DNA of 64,000 nucleotides, taken from positions 2,604,001-2,668,000 of the forward strand of contig OZ223309.1 of NCBI GenBank assembly GCA_965140765.1, read 5' to 3'. The notes under the pieces were generated by a model. The model did not search any database, was not told the DNA's origin, and was given only the letters and a program-made list of their open reading frames with translations. Positions within the stretch are counted from its first letter, which is position 1. Each line of letters begins with the position of its first letter. Below, piece by piece: positions 44,181-52,193 of the stretch. The translations under genes were made by a program, and so were the position numbers. This DNA is from Sunxiuqinia sp963678245 (GTDB lineage: Bacteria > Bacteroidota > Bacteroidia > Bacteroidales > Prolixibacteraceae).

Positions 44181-44705
44181 TTAAAAACCAAATTCAGCTT
44201 GAATTGATTTTAACCAATTAGAAATTCGTTCATCTGTAAGTTCCGGATCAAAATCCTCATCAAGTGGCAGACCAACAAATTTACCATCAATTAAAGCTTC
44301 CGACTCTTCAAATTCATAGTCATCAGGATCAACTGAACCGACAATTTTTGCATCTTTTTTCGCAAGCTCTTTCGCTAAACGACCCATAGCATTTACAAAG
44401 TGATCCGGATAAGTGACATGGTCTCCCAATCCAAAAAGTGCAACCACTTTTCCGTCGTAATCGGCCTTGCTCACTTCAGGGAAAAACTTACTCCAATCGG
44501 TATTTGAATACTCCGAATCCCAGGTTTCTTTACCAACGGTAGAAATACCAAAGATAATTTTATCGAATTTGTCAATATCACTGTACGATGCCTCATTTAC
44601 AGAAACCATTTCAACTTTATCCTCGCCAATAGCGGCTGCAAGTTTTTCGGCAACGCGATTTACTGATCCTTTTTCTGGTCCAAAGAACAATCCTATTTTA
44701 CTCAT
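44181..44705 (-). CDS. fldA: flavodoxin
   Basis: 174 residues from the ATG at 44705 (MSKIGLFFGPEKGSVNRVAE); an upstream start would overlap pheA. The FMN phosphate loop GPEKGSVNRVAEKL is a variant of the T/SxTGxT motif: the first position is Pro-Glu rather than Ser/Thr. FGISTVGKETWDSEYSNTDW and VVALFGLGDHVTYPDHFVNA are the usual long-chain flavodoxin loops. It carries electrons at low potential and can replace ferredoxin, which fits the nearby ferredoxin-linked oxidoreductase. It lies 13 bp after pheA and is probably cotranscribed. Confidence 0.92.
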   Translation of the reverse strand: MSKIGLFFGPEKGSVNRVAEKLAAAIGEDKVEMVSVNEASYSDIDKFDKIIFGISTVGKETWDSEYSNTDWSKFFPEVSKADYDGKVVALFGLGDHVTYPDHFVNAMGRLAKELAKKDAKIVGSVDPDDYEFEESEALIDGKFVGLPLDEDFDPELTDERISNWLKSIQAEFGF

Positions 44706-44718
44706 ATCTCTTAGTTTT

Positions 44719-45558
44719 TTACTGATTTTGTATTTCAAGTTCGCCCCGAACATATTCCCCTAAAATAGACAAACTGGAGACATTTTTCAAAATTAAATGA
44801 ATAGCATGTTCATAATTCTCAACAGTGCCCCACTCAACATCTACATGAATGGTATATTCATTGGGCTTCCCCACGATAGGAATCGACTGAATTTTATTTA
44901 GATTGATTTTGTTTTCTGCAAATATATTAAGCACCGAAGCCAATGCACCATAATAATGTCCAACCTCAAAGCAAATAGAAGCTTTATTGTTTTCGACGGT
45001 ATGATTGGCCCGTTTCGATAAAATCCAAAATCGGGTGTAATTCTTTTTATTTGACTCAATACCACGATCGACAACATTCAACCCATAGAGTTCTGCGGTG
45101 CGTAAATTACCAATTGCAGCTGCATCAGTCAATTTTTCTTCGACCAGCAGCTTTCCTGAAGCAGCTGTATCCTGATTCTCACGAATCTTCGCATTTGGGT
45201 AATATTTTTCAATGTATTCAGCACACTGTCTGATTGCAATTGGGTGCGAATAAATTGTTTGAATGTCTTCCGGTTTTGCACCCGGCAACATCATCAGATT
45301 CATTTGAATGTGCAGATATATTTCACCAATAATTCGCAAATGATAGTCGCGAATCAACGAGTAATTTTGAATGATGCTTCCTGCAATAGAGTTTTCAATA
45401 GCCATGACGGCAATATCAACCTGATCGGTATCAATCAGTTCACACACACTCTGAAACGATCTGCACTCATGAACTTCAATCTCTTCCTCACCAAAATAAT
45501 TCCGCGCTGCATCTTCGTGAAATGAACCAGCAATACCTTGAATTGCTATTTTCTTCAT
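44719..45558 (-). CDS. pheA: prephenate dehydratase
   Basis: 279 residues, monofunctional (no chorismate mutase domain). The periplasmic-binding-like catalytic domain has IAIQGIAGSFHEDAARNYFG, FQSVCELIDTDQVDIAVMAI with ENSIAGS, SHPIAIRQC, NQDTAASGKLL and the catalytic T-R-F motif in NYTRFWIL. The C-terminal ACT domain (about 195-275, with GALASVLNIFAENKINLNKI and IPIVGKPNEY) binds phenylalanine as a feedback inhibitor in the family. It makes phenylpyruvate for phenylalanine synthesis. The usual aro/tyr neighbours are not adjacent. Confidence 0.95.
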   Translation of the reverse strand: MKKIAIQGIAGSFHEDAARNYFGEEEIEVHECRSFQSVCELIDTDQVDIAVMAIENSIAGSIIQNYSLIRDYHLRIIGEIYLHIQMNLMMLPGAKPEDIQTIYSHPIAIRQCAEYIEKYYPNAKIRENQDTAASGKLLVEEKLTDAAAIGNLRTAELYGLNVVDRGIESNKKNYTRFWILSKRANHTVENNKASICFEVGHYYGALASVLNIFAENKINLNKIQSIPIVGKPNEYTIHVDVEWGTVENYEHAIHLILKNVSSLSILGEYVRGELEIQNQ

Positions 45559-45644
45559 ACTTATTTTATATAGTACCTCAACAATGTGAGATCATTTAAG
45601 CTTCATTTTATCCTTCAACGTCAAATCGACTTCCAATGGTTTGC

Positions 45645-45797
45645 TTATTCAACAGTTTGCTCTGTTGGGGTCGACTGGTCAAAAACCTCTTTTATCTGTT
45701 TCGAAAATTCGTCCCAATTAAAAGCAATGGCAACAATCAAAACAATAATAAAACTAATTAGAAACTTTTCGTTGCTACTTAACTTTCGCTTTATCAT
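45645..45797 (-). CDS. 50-aa single-span membrane protein
   Basis: ATG at 45797 to TAA at 45645. The protein has a basic N-terminus (MIKRKLSSNEK), one hydrophobic helix (FLISFIIVLIVAIAF, about 12-26) and an acidic, amphipathic tail (NWDEFSKQIKEVFDQ). That charge layout (positive inside, amphipathic outside) and the codon use support a real gene, although no ribosome site is seen. It lies 86 bp upstream of pheA. Function unknown. A plus-strand reading frame over the same bases is less convincing. Confidence 0.5.
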   Translation of the reverse strand: MIKRKLSSNEKFLISFIIVLIVAIAFNWDEFSKQIKEVFDQSTPTEQTVE

Positions 45798-46016
45798 TTT
45801 CAATTTTATAAAAAAGTTAAAGAGTCTTCTGATTACCTCACCGTATTTATAAAGAAAAAACCAATTAAAACGTCAAATCCATCAGAAAGGGCATAAAGAT
45901 ACTTAATATTGATTTTTTATAGACAAAAAACCTTTAAAAGTTTCTTGCTACAAGAGTTTAGAGCAAAGTGAATAAAATGAAATTTGCTTTTTGTGAGGCT
46001 ATAAACTCAGGCTGAA

Positions 46017-47291
46017 TTAAAAGAAGTATGTCATAACGGCGATAATGCGGTTATTCGTCGTGCGATGGGTGTCAGCGTATAAACCATCGTCGAACTGAAA
46101 ACTACCGATGCCATAATTCGCTGTAGTCATTTCATATTCAGCAGACAATCGAATTTTAGACAGGTTAAGTGAAACGTGCGGTGCAATCCGGGCCAAGTCC
46201 TGAACATTGGGCAAAACACCTTTAGTAAGCGCACTTCCTGTCGTTGGATATTCATACAATGCCTCGCCAGTTCCCAGGTTGGCGCCATAACCCAAAAACA
46301 CACCCACTTGCCATTTTTTACCATAAACGACATTCAACAAGCTCGTGTAATTGGTATAGTTCGTATATGTCATGGCTCCGGTTGCTTCATCAACTGACGT
46401 AATTCCATATCCCCCGACCTGTGTCAGGTGAGTCATATTTTGTCCGTAAAAACCTTTGGCCAAAAAGGAAAACTTTTCCTTTTTATATTGAATGTAGGTC
46501 ATAAAACCTGCGCTAGTCAGAGTTTCGTCCAGCTTAAAGGAGCCTTCAGTTCCCACAGTAGTCATACAAGGTTTAATGCGTTTCACCTCAGCTCCTACTC
46601 CAATTTTCACACCTGCATGATGATATTCTGCTGTTAAAACAAGTTCTGGCATTACCGCATTTCGCTGAGCTTGATTACCGGTAACAAAACCACCGGCTTC
46701 CAATCCTTTCGAGGTATATTGATTTTCATAAACCGCAGCACCTGATAATTGAAATTGGCCTACATTATAATCGTAGCGTATTTGTGGCGAACGGTTAAAT
46801 GCCTGAAATGGGGCACCCGTATTTAACCCGGCAACAATCGGATAAGCGCTTCCGCCGAAGAACGGATGCCAGGTTTGTCCAACCAGCAGTTTTGAATTTT
46901 CCCAATTAAACGTCACATTGGCATGGCGGATGCGAAATAAGGTAGGCTCCGACTTGGTGATTCCCAAAAAGTCGAACTCAACAACCGCATTCGTTTTTGC
47001 ACCAAAAATCTCGGGCCCGTCTACTTTCACACCCAATCTGGTCGACATTGCTGAAAGCGTTGCACTAGTACATTCATTAATATCTTCACCATCTTGATCT
47101 TGCCCGGCATACAAAGGAAACAAGTAAAACAAGTCGTAGCCTGCATCAATTCCTTTGTAGGTATCAACAATCAAATCATTTCTCACGAACCCGTAAATAT
47201 CCAGATTCAAATCTTTACTTAACTTTTCCTGAGACTGTCCCACTATAAAAGAAGTGAGCAAGATAATTGCTAAAATAATTCTTCTACGCAT
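46017..47291 (-). CDS. outer-membrane porin-like beta-barrel protein
   Basis: 424 residues with a signal peptide (about 1-20, ending IVGQSQ). The remainder has amphipathic strands typical of trimeric porins: LDIYGFVRNDLIVDTYKG at the N-terminus, KTNAVVEFDFLG, LFRIRHANVTFNWENSKLLV, GQTWHPFFGG, and a final strand RIIAVMTYFF with the aromatic last residue. It most resembles DcaP-like porins. The gene is divergent from nrfH and shares the 332-bp region. Its own leader has a perfect 14-bp stem-loop and an exact -7 element. Substrate unknown; dicarboxylates or anions are plausible. Confidence 0.8.
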   Translation of the reverse strand: MRRRIILAIILLTSFIVGQSQEKLSKDLNLDIYGFVRNDLIVDTYKGIDAGYDLFYLFPLYAGQDQDGEDINECTSATLSAMSTRLGVKVDGPEIFGAKTNAVVEFDFLGITKSEPTLFRIRHANVTFNWENSKLLVGQTWHPFFGGSAYPIVAGLNTGAPFQAFNRSPQIRYDYNVGQFQLSGAAVYENQYTSKGLEAGGFVTGNQAQRNAVMPELVLTAEYHHAGVKIGVGAEVKRIKPCMTTVGTEGSFKLDETLTSAGFMTYIQYKKEKFSFLAKGFYGQNMTHLTQVGGYGITSVDEATGAMTYTNYTNYTSLLNVVYGKKWQVGVFLGYGANLGTGEALYEYPTTGSALTKGVLPNVQDLARIAPHVSLNLSKIRLSAEYEMTTANYGIGSFQFDDGLYADTHRTTNNRIIAVMTYFF

Positions 47292-47315
47292 GTCTGTTCT
47301 GTTTTTACTTCAACA

Positions 47316-47349
47316 AGAAACGATGAAACAACATGGTTTCATCGTTTCT
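47316..47349 (-). promoter_or_regulatory. 5'-leader stem-loop of the porin mRNA
   Basis: A perfect 14-bp stem (AGAAACGATGAAAC and its complement) with a 6-nt loop, 24 bp before the porin start codon. The predicted transcription start (about 47355) would put it at the very 5' end of the mRNA. No U tract follows on either strand, so it is not a plain terminator. It may stabilise the mRNA or control translation. Confidence 0.6.
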
Positions 47350-47360
47350 GATTCAAGCTG

Positions 47361-47368
47361 CAAAAGTA
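47361..47368 (-). promoter_or_regulatory. candidate -7 element for the porin gene
   Basis: The minus strand reads TACTTTTG, an exact TAnnTTTG match. A TTTG at 47395-47392 is 23 bp upstream, slightly too far for a standard -33. Confidence 0.45.
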
Positions 47369-47552
47369 GAAGAAAACGTTTGTTGGAAATTCAAACTATA
47401 GACTAATAAATACAAAGATAAGAAGCCCAAACATTAACTACCTGTTTACAAGCGTAAATGCCAATATTAACAAATTGATACGAAACAGGAGTAATTTTGA
47501 ATGAGTCTATATAAGGATTAAACTCTCAAATATTTCCCGGAATTGTTACGTT

Positions 47553-47570
47553 TTGTAACATTGGTTACAA
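47553..47570. promoter_or_regulatory. Crp/Fnr-type palindrome TTGTAAC-N4-GTTACAA upstream of nrfH
   Basis: A perfect inverted repeat with 7-bp arms and a 4-bp spacer (ATTG), centred at 47561.5, exactly 29.5 bp upstream of the first base of the nrfH -7 element (47591). That is the class II activator position (about -41.5). A partial second copy, GTTAC-N5-GTAAC, overlaps it at 47545-47559. Confidence 0.65.
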
Positions 47571-47590
47571 CCTTCCTCCTTTGGCTTGCG

Positions 47591-47598
47591 TAGTTTTA
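47591..47598 (+). promoter_or_regulatory. candidate -7 element of the nrf operon
   Basis: TAGTTTTA differs from TAnnTTTG only in the last base. The leader is about 20 nt. No -33 TTTG at the usual distance, in keeping with activator dependence. Confidence 0.45.
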
Positions 47599-47623
47599 AG
47601 CAATAAAAAAAAACAAGCCTGAC

Positions 47624-48196
47624 ATGATCAAAAAATTTCATCCGCCTAAAATCTGGAGAATTCCCGTTATTATTGCGTTAGGGATTTTTGCCGGACTTTT
47701 TGTATTATCCGTCTACTTATCCAAAGCCCATTCATATTTGTCTGACAATCCGAAAACCTGCGTAAATTGCCACATCATGGCTCCTCAGTACGCAACTTGG
47801 AATCACAGTTCACACCGAGAGTGGACCAACTGCAATGACTGCCACGTACCACACAACAACGTGTTCAATAAATATTACTTCAAGGCAAAAGATGGGCTGC
47901 GTCATGCTACCATTTTCACCCTTCGAAAAGAACCTCAGGTAATCTTCATCAAAGAGGAAGGTGCTGAAGTTGTTCATCAAAATTGCGTGCGTTGCCACGA
48001 AAGACAGTTGATGGATGCCAAGCAATCAGTCTGCATTTCAAATTATAAAGAGCATCGCACCGATCGAAAGTGCTGGGAGTGCCACAGGGAAGTCCCTCAC
48101 GGAAGAGTCAACAGTTTATCAAGCGCACCTTTCGCCCATGTTCCCCTTCCTGAGAGCCCCGTACCTGAGTGGATTAAAAAATTAGACAATAACTAA
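47624..48196 (+). CDS. nrfH: cytochrome c nitrite reductase small subunit (quinol dehydrogenase)
   Basis: 190 residues of the NapC/NirT family. One N-terminal membrane helix (about 14-31, IPVIIALGIFAGLFVLSVYL) is followed by four heme c motifs: CVNCH, CNDCH, CVRCH and CWECH. It takes electrons from menaquinol and passes them to NrfA on the periplasmic side. The NCHIMAPQYATWNHSSH stretch after heme 1 is characteristic. It is the first gene of a five-gene operon and is followed by nrfA after 15 bp. A Crp/Fnr-type palindrome sits upstream. Confidence 0.97.
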   Translation: MIKKFHPPKIWRIPVIIALGIFAGLFVLSVYLSKAHSYLSDNPKTCVNCHIMAPQYATWNHSSHREWTNCNDCHVPHNNVFNKYYFKAKDGLRHATIFTLRKEPQVIFIKEEGAEVVHQNCVRCHERQLMDAKQSVCISNYKEHRTDRKCWECHREVPHGRVNSLSSAPFAHVPLPESPVPEWIKKLDNN

Positions 48197-48211
48197 AAAA
48201 TCATCAATACA

Positions 48212-49726
48212 ATGAAACCACTAAAGACTACCATTGAACAAAAACCAATTATCGGATGGCTTCTTTTCGCAGCTACCATCCTTGTCGTTTTTCTGCTTGG
48301 GCTATTGGCGTCCTCCATCATGGAACGCCGGGCTGAAGCCAGTTTCGTTAATGTACCTAAAGTGAAGTTGTCGGAATTTGAACCTCGCAACGAGGTCTGG
48401 GGAGAAAACTTTCCAAGAGAATTTCAGTCATATTACCAAACAGCGGATACTTCATTCCAAAGTAAATACAACGGAAATGCCATGATCGACATGCTCGAAG
48501 TTGATCCTCGGCTTGTTGTACTTTGGGCCGGTTATGGTTTTTCCAAAGATTATAATCAAGGTAGAGGCCACTACTATGCAGTGGAGGACATCCGTAAAAC
48601 GCTGCGAACTGGTGCTCCGGATAACCCCAACGAAGGCCCCATGCCATCGACTTGTTGGACTTGTAAGAGCCCGGATGTTCCTCGCGTAATGCAGGAAGAA
48701 GGAGTAGCCGAGTTTTACAAAGGGAAATGGGCTCGTTTGGGTTCCGAGATTGTAAATCCGATTGGCTGTGCTGACTGCCATGATCCGGAAACAATGAATC
48801 TTCGCGTAACCCGACCAGCATTGGTCGAAGCATTTGAGAAAATGGGGAAAGATGTTAACAAAGCCACTCACCAGGAAATGCGCTCCTTGGTTTGCGCTCA
48901 ATGCCACGTAGAATATTATTTCAACAAAAACACAGTTGATGGTGCTCAATACCTCACCTTTCCATGGGAGAAAGGAATGACAGTGGAAGCCGCCGAAGAA
49001 TATTACGACGAAATGAATTTCAGCGATTGGACACATGCCATTAGTAAAGCTCCGATGCTGAAAGCCCAGCACCCAGGATATGAAATTTACAAGCAGGGAA
49101 TCCATGCCGAACGAGGTGTTTCGTGCGCCGATTGCCACATGCCATACAAATCAGAGGGTGGACAGAAATTTACCGATCACCACATTCAATCTCCATTGAA
49201 CAATGTTGCCAATTCCTGTCAGGTTTGCCACCGTGAAGAAACTGCGACCTTGTTGCAAAATGTATTTGACCGACAGGATAAAGTCATTGAAAACCGTGAC
49301 AAACTGGAAGAGCTTATTGTTCGCGCACACCTTGAAGCCAAAAAAGCCAGGGATTTAGAAGCTAGTGAAGATGAAATGCAAGAAATCCTGATGGGAATTC
49401 GTCATGCACAATGGCGCTGGGATTATGCCGCAGCAGCTCACGGTGGTTCGTTCCACGCTCCACTTGAAACCAGCCGGATTATTTCAACCGGAATTACCAT
49501 CGCTCAGGAAACCAGAATTAAACTGTCGCGTTTGCTGGCTTCAAAAGGTTTTAACGAAGAGTTACCTTACCCCGATATTTCAACCAAAGCCAAAGCGCAA
49601 GAATTCATCGGTCTGGATATGGCCAAACTAAATCAGGAAAAGGAAGAGTTTTTAGAAACAGTGGTTCCTCAATGGCTGGAACAAGCTAAGGAAAGAGAAG
49701 CCTCCTGGGATGTCAAACGAAACTAA
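48212..49726 (+). CDS. nrfA: ammonia-forming cytochrome c nitrite reductase (pentaheme)
   Basis: 504 residues. It reduces nitrite to ammonium with six electrons. The catalytic heme uses the Lys-ligated motif CWTCK; the other four are CADCH, CAQCH, CADCH and CQVCH. Conserved active-site features follow the CAQCHVEYYF motif (Tyr) and GVSCADCHMPY. An N-terminal hydrophobic segment (about 13-35) is a signal or anchor. It forms the NrfHA complex at the periplasmic face of the inner membrane. The ccs genes for heme attachment lie downstream in the same operon. It supplies ammonium and a respiratory sink. Confidence 0.98.
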   Translation: MKPLKTTIEQKPIIGWLLFAATILVVFLLGLLASSIMERRAEASFVNVPKVKLSEFEPRNEVWGENFPREFQSYYQTADTSFQSKYNGNAMIDMLEVDPRLVVLWAGYGFSKDYNQGRGHYYAVEDIRKTLRTGAPDNPNEGPMPSTCWTCKSPDVPRVMQEEGVAEFYKGKWARLGSEIVNPIGCADCHDPETMNLRVTRPALVEAFEKMGKDVNKATHQEMRSLVCAQCHVEYYFNKNTVDGAQYLTFPWEKGMTVEAAEEYYDEMNFSDWTHAISKAPMLKAQHPGYEIYKQGIHAERGVSCADCHMPYKSEGGQKFTDHHIQSPLNNVANSCQVCHREETATLLQNVFDRQDKVIENRDKLEELIVRAHLEAKKARDLEASEDEMQEILMGIRHAQWRWDYAAAAHGGSFHAPLETSRIISTGITIAQETRIKLSRLLASKGFNEELPYPDISTKAKAQEFIGLDMAKLNQEKEEFLETVVPQWLEQAKEREASWDVKRN

Positions 49727-49737
49727 ACCAAATTACG

Positions 49738-50955
49738 ATGAAGAAAATATCAGTCATTGGGTTAGTTGTCGTTCTGGTGCTGACGATATCAAAAACCTAT
49801 GCGCAGTTCTCGTTGAGCGGCGAGTTTCGACCTCGCACGGAGTTGAGCCATGGCTATAAAAGCCTGGCTACCGCCGATCAGGATGCATCACTATTCACTG
49901 CTCAGCGCACGCGACTTAACGCCCGATACCAATCAGAAAAAGTTATTACCTATTTGGTATTGCAAGACGTTCGTACCTGGGGGAGTCAGGCACAGCTAGT
50001 TGCAAACGAAGACTATGCCACATCAGTGCACCAAGCTTGGGTCGAAGTATTTTTCACTCCGGAATTTTCACTCAAAGCCGGACGACAAGAATTAGTCTAT
50101 GATGACCACCGCATCTTTGGAAATGTGGGTTGGGCACATCAGGCACGTTCGCACGATTTGGCTATCCTGAAATACCAAAGTGAAATTAGTCTGCATTTGG
50201 GTATTGCTCATCACGAAAACACAAATCCGACCAATAATATTTTTGATGGAAATGACGCCTATAAAAATTTGCAATTTGTTTGGGTTAATAAAAAATGGGA
50301 CAACTCCAGTTTGAGCTTGCTTGCTTTAAACAACGGCATTCCTCAACTGACAGTCGACGGACAAGAAGTAAACTACAGCCAGACACTGGGTGGTCACACA
50401 AGGTTTCAATTAGGCCAATTTAATTTAGCCGCCAATGCCTATCTACAAACAGGAAAAACCGGCAATGGCAGCGAGTTAAACGCTTACAACGCATTGCTTG
50501 AAGCGACTTGTCCAAGGGGAATTACGTGGGGATACGAGCGACTTTCGGGAACCGCATACGATGATGATAAAAACAAATCCTTCACTCCCTTGTATGGCAC
50601 CAACCATAAATTCAATGGTTTTATGGACTATTTCTATGTGGGCAACCATGCCAACAATGTTGGCTTGAATGACATCTATGCAAAGTACAATTACTCAAAA
50701 GACCAGTGGAGCCTGAATGCTCACATCCATTATTTTTCAACGGCAGCAAAAATTAGTGCCGACGCCTCCAACTATCTGGGTACTGAGTTGGATTTAGGAG
50801 CGGGTTGGAAAATTAGTCCTGAAGCTAAATTGAGCTGTGGACTTTCGTTTATGTTTGCTGGCGAAAATATGGAATTAATCAAAGGTGGAGATCATACGGC
50901 CACGAATTACTGGAGTTGGCTGATGTTAAGTGTAACCCCAAATTTTATTAAATAG
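49738..50955 (+). CDS. alginate-export-like outer-membrane porin
   Basis: 405 residues with a signal peptide (about 1-22, ending TYAQ). It resembles the alginate_exp/AlgE-like barrel family: FSLSGEFRPRTELSHGYKSL, TAQRTRLNARYQSEKVITYL, VLQDVRTWGSQ, AWVEVFFTPEFSLKAGRQEL and YDDHRIFGNVGWAHQAR. Such barrels in Bacteroidota are anion-selective channels rather than true alginate exporters. Its place between nrfA and ccsB (11 and 2 bp gaps) points to entry of nitrite or another anion during ammonification, which is an inference. Confidence 0.88.
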   Translation: MKKISVIGLVVVLVLTISKTYAQFSLSGEFRPRTELSHGYKSLATADQDASLFTAQRTRLNARYQSEKVITYLVLQDVRTWGSQAQLVANEDYATSVHQAWVEVFFTPEFSLKAGRQELVYDDHRIFGNVGWAHQARSHDLAILKYQSEISLHLGIAHHENTNPTNNIFDGNDAYKNLQFVWVNKKWDNSSLSLLALNNGIPQLTVDGQEVNYSQTLGGHTRFQLGQFNLAANAYLQTGKTGNGSELNAYNALLEATCPRGITWGYERLSGTAYDDDKNKSFTPLYGTNHKFNGFMDYFYVGNHANNVGLNDIYAKYNYSKDQWSLNAHIHYFSTAAKISADASNYLGTELDLGAGWKISPEAKLSCGLSFMFAGENMELIKGGDHTATNYWSWLMLSVTPNFIK

Positions 50956-50957
50956 GC

Positions 50958-52193
50958 ATGACGAAGAAAAGTACTTGGCAAACACCCTGGTCGTATCGTG
51001 AAGGTTGGATTGTTGTAGGAGGAATGGCAATACTGGGAATCGTTTGGCAGGCATTTTTGCCTTCTCTAAAACTACAAATTCCTACGTGGCCTGGAAATCT
51101 GGTTTTAGGACTGCTGTTTATTACTATTCTACTCGCGATACATTTCTTTTACAAAAAGTCTGCATTAAACAAATGGTTATCTTCGGTTCCCGCTGCGGTA
51201 ACGTCAGCTGCTTTTTATTGTGGATTGGCTATTCTGATGGGAATTATTCCTCAACATCAGCAGTCACCATCCTTAATCATCGACCTGACCGGATTAAATC
51301 AGCTAACAAATAGCTGGCTGTTTGTTTTAGCGAATGTATATTTCTTATCCAGCCTCGGGTTGGCGACTTTAAAACGCTTAATTCCCTTCAAACTAAAAAA
51401 CACGGGTTATATTTTAAACCATCTGGGATTGTGGATTGCCCTGACTGCATCAGCCTTGGGGAGCAGCGACCTACAACGTCTAAGTATGAATTGTCAGGAA
51501 GGCCAACCGGAATGGCGGGCAACCAATCAACGCGGACAAATGGTTGAGCTCCCCATCGCGATTGAGTTGCTCAACTTCAGCATTGACGAGTATCCCCCAA
51601 AACTAGCTTTGATTGACAATGAAACAGGAAAGGTGGTAACAGAAGGCAAAAAGAACCAGTATTTTTCAGTTGTAGAAGCACCTTTCAAGTTGTTAAGCTA
51701 CAATGTTGAAGTTGAAAAACTGCTAGGCGAAGCTGGCCTCATTGGCAATCGATTTGAACGAGTAAATGAAATCGGATCGCCGCCTGCTGCGCAACTTAAA
51801 GTTACACATACCAAAACCGGAGAAACAGCGAACGGCTGGGTTAGCCCAGGAAGCTTCAGGCAACAACCGTACGCTTTTAAAATCAGCGGTGAGCACTCCA
51901 TTGTGATGCTGCCACCTGAGCCACAAAAGTATCAGTCGGCAATTCGAATTTTAACTCAGGATGGCCAGCAACTGGAAACTACATTGGAAGTGAACAAACC
52001 ATTTAAGCTGGGAGGATGGAAGCTTTATCAATTAAGTTACGACACCGAAATGGGTAAGTGGTCTACCTTAAGTGTGATTGAGCTGGTGCGAGATCCGTGG
52101 ATTCCGGCAGTTTACTTAGGCATCTTCATGTTGTTGGCCGGAACACTGTTCTTGTTTCGGGATGGAACAAAAAAGAGAAAGAAACAATTGTAA
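50958..52193 (+). CDS. ccsB: cytochrome c biogenesis protein, ResB/CcsB-like
   Basis: 411 residues. Four N-terminal membrane helices (to about 170) are followed by a large periplasmic domain and a last helix near the C-terminus (AVYLGIFMLLAGTLFLF). This is the ResB/CcsB layout of system II heme ligation. Typical pieces are IPFKLKNTGYILNHLGLWI, FSIDEYPPKLALIDNETGK and KPFKLGGWKLYQLSYDTEMG before DPWIPAVYLGI. It works with CcsA to attach heme to NrfH and NrfA. The stop overlaps the ccsA start as TAATG. Confidence 0.92.
   Translation: MTKKSTWQTPWSYREGWIVVGGMAILGIVWQAFLPSLKLQIPTWPGNLVLGLLFITILLAIHFFYKKSALNKWLSSVPAAVTSAAFYCGLAILMGIIPQHQQSPSLIIDLTGLNQLTNSWLFVLANVYFLSSLGLATLKRLIPFKLKNTGYILNHLGLWIALTASALGSSDLQRLSMNCQEGQPEWRATNQRGQMVELPIAIELLNFSIDEYPPKLALIDNETGKVVTEGKKNQYFSVVEAPFKLLSYNVEVEKLLGEAGLIGNRFERVNEIGSPPAAQLKVTHTKTGETANGWVSPGSFRQQPYAFKISGEHSIVMLPPEPQKYQSAIRILTQDGQQLETTLEVNKPFKLGGWKLYQLSYDTEMGKWSTLSVIELVRDPWIPAVYLGIFMLLAGTLFLFRDGTKKRKKQL

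Larger units (their letters stand above)
47292..47623. other. 332-bp divergent regulatory region between the porin gene and nrfH
   Basis: No reading frame. It holds the porin leader stem-loop (47316-47349), a porin -7 element (47361-47368), and on the right a Crp/Fnr-type palindrome (47553-47570) and an nrfH -7 element (47591-47598). Confidence 0.7.

Noticed and set aside
45586..45852. Plus-strand frame of 88 codons
   Set aside because: It overlaps the better organised 50-codon minus-strand frame, has no signal peptide or motif, and its composition looks like the antisense of a membrane helix.
47553..47570. Hairpin terminator before nrfH
   Set aside because: Short arms without U tract, symmetric and placed at -41.5, fit an operator better.
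52097..52192. Longer start for ccsA inside ccsB
   Set aside because: The added 32 residues are out-of-frame translation of ccsB; the TAATG overlap at 52193 gives the usual CcsA N-terminus.
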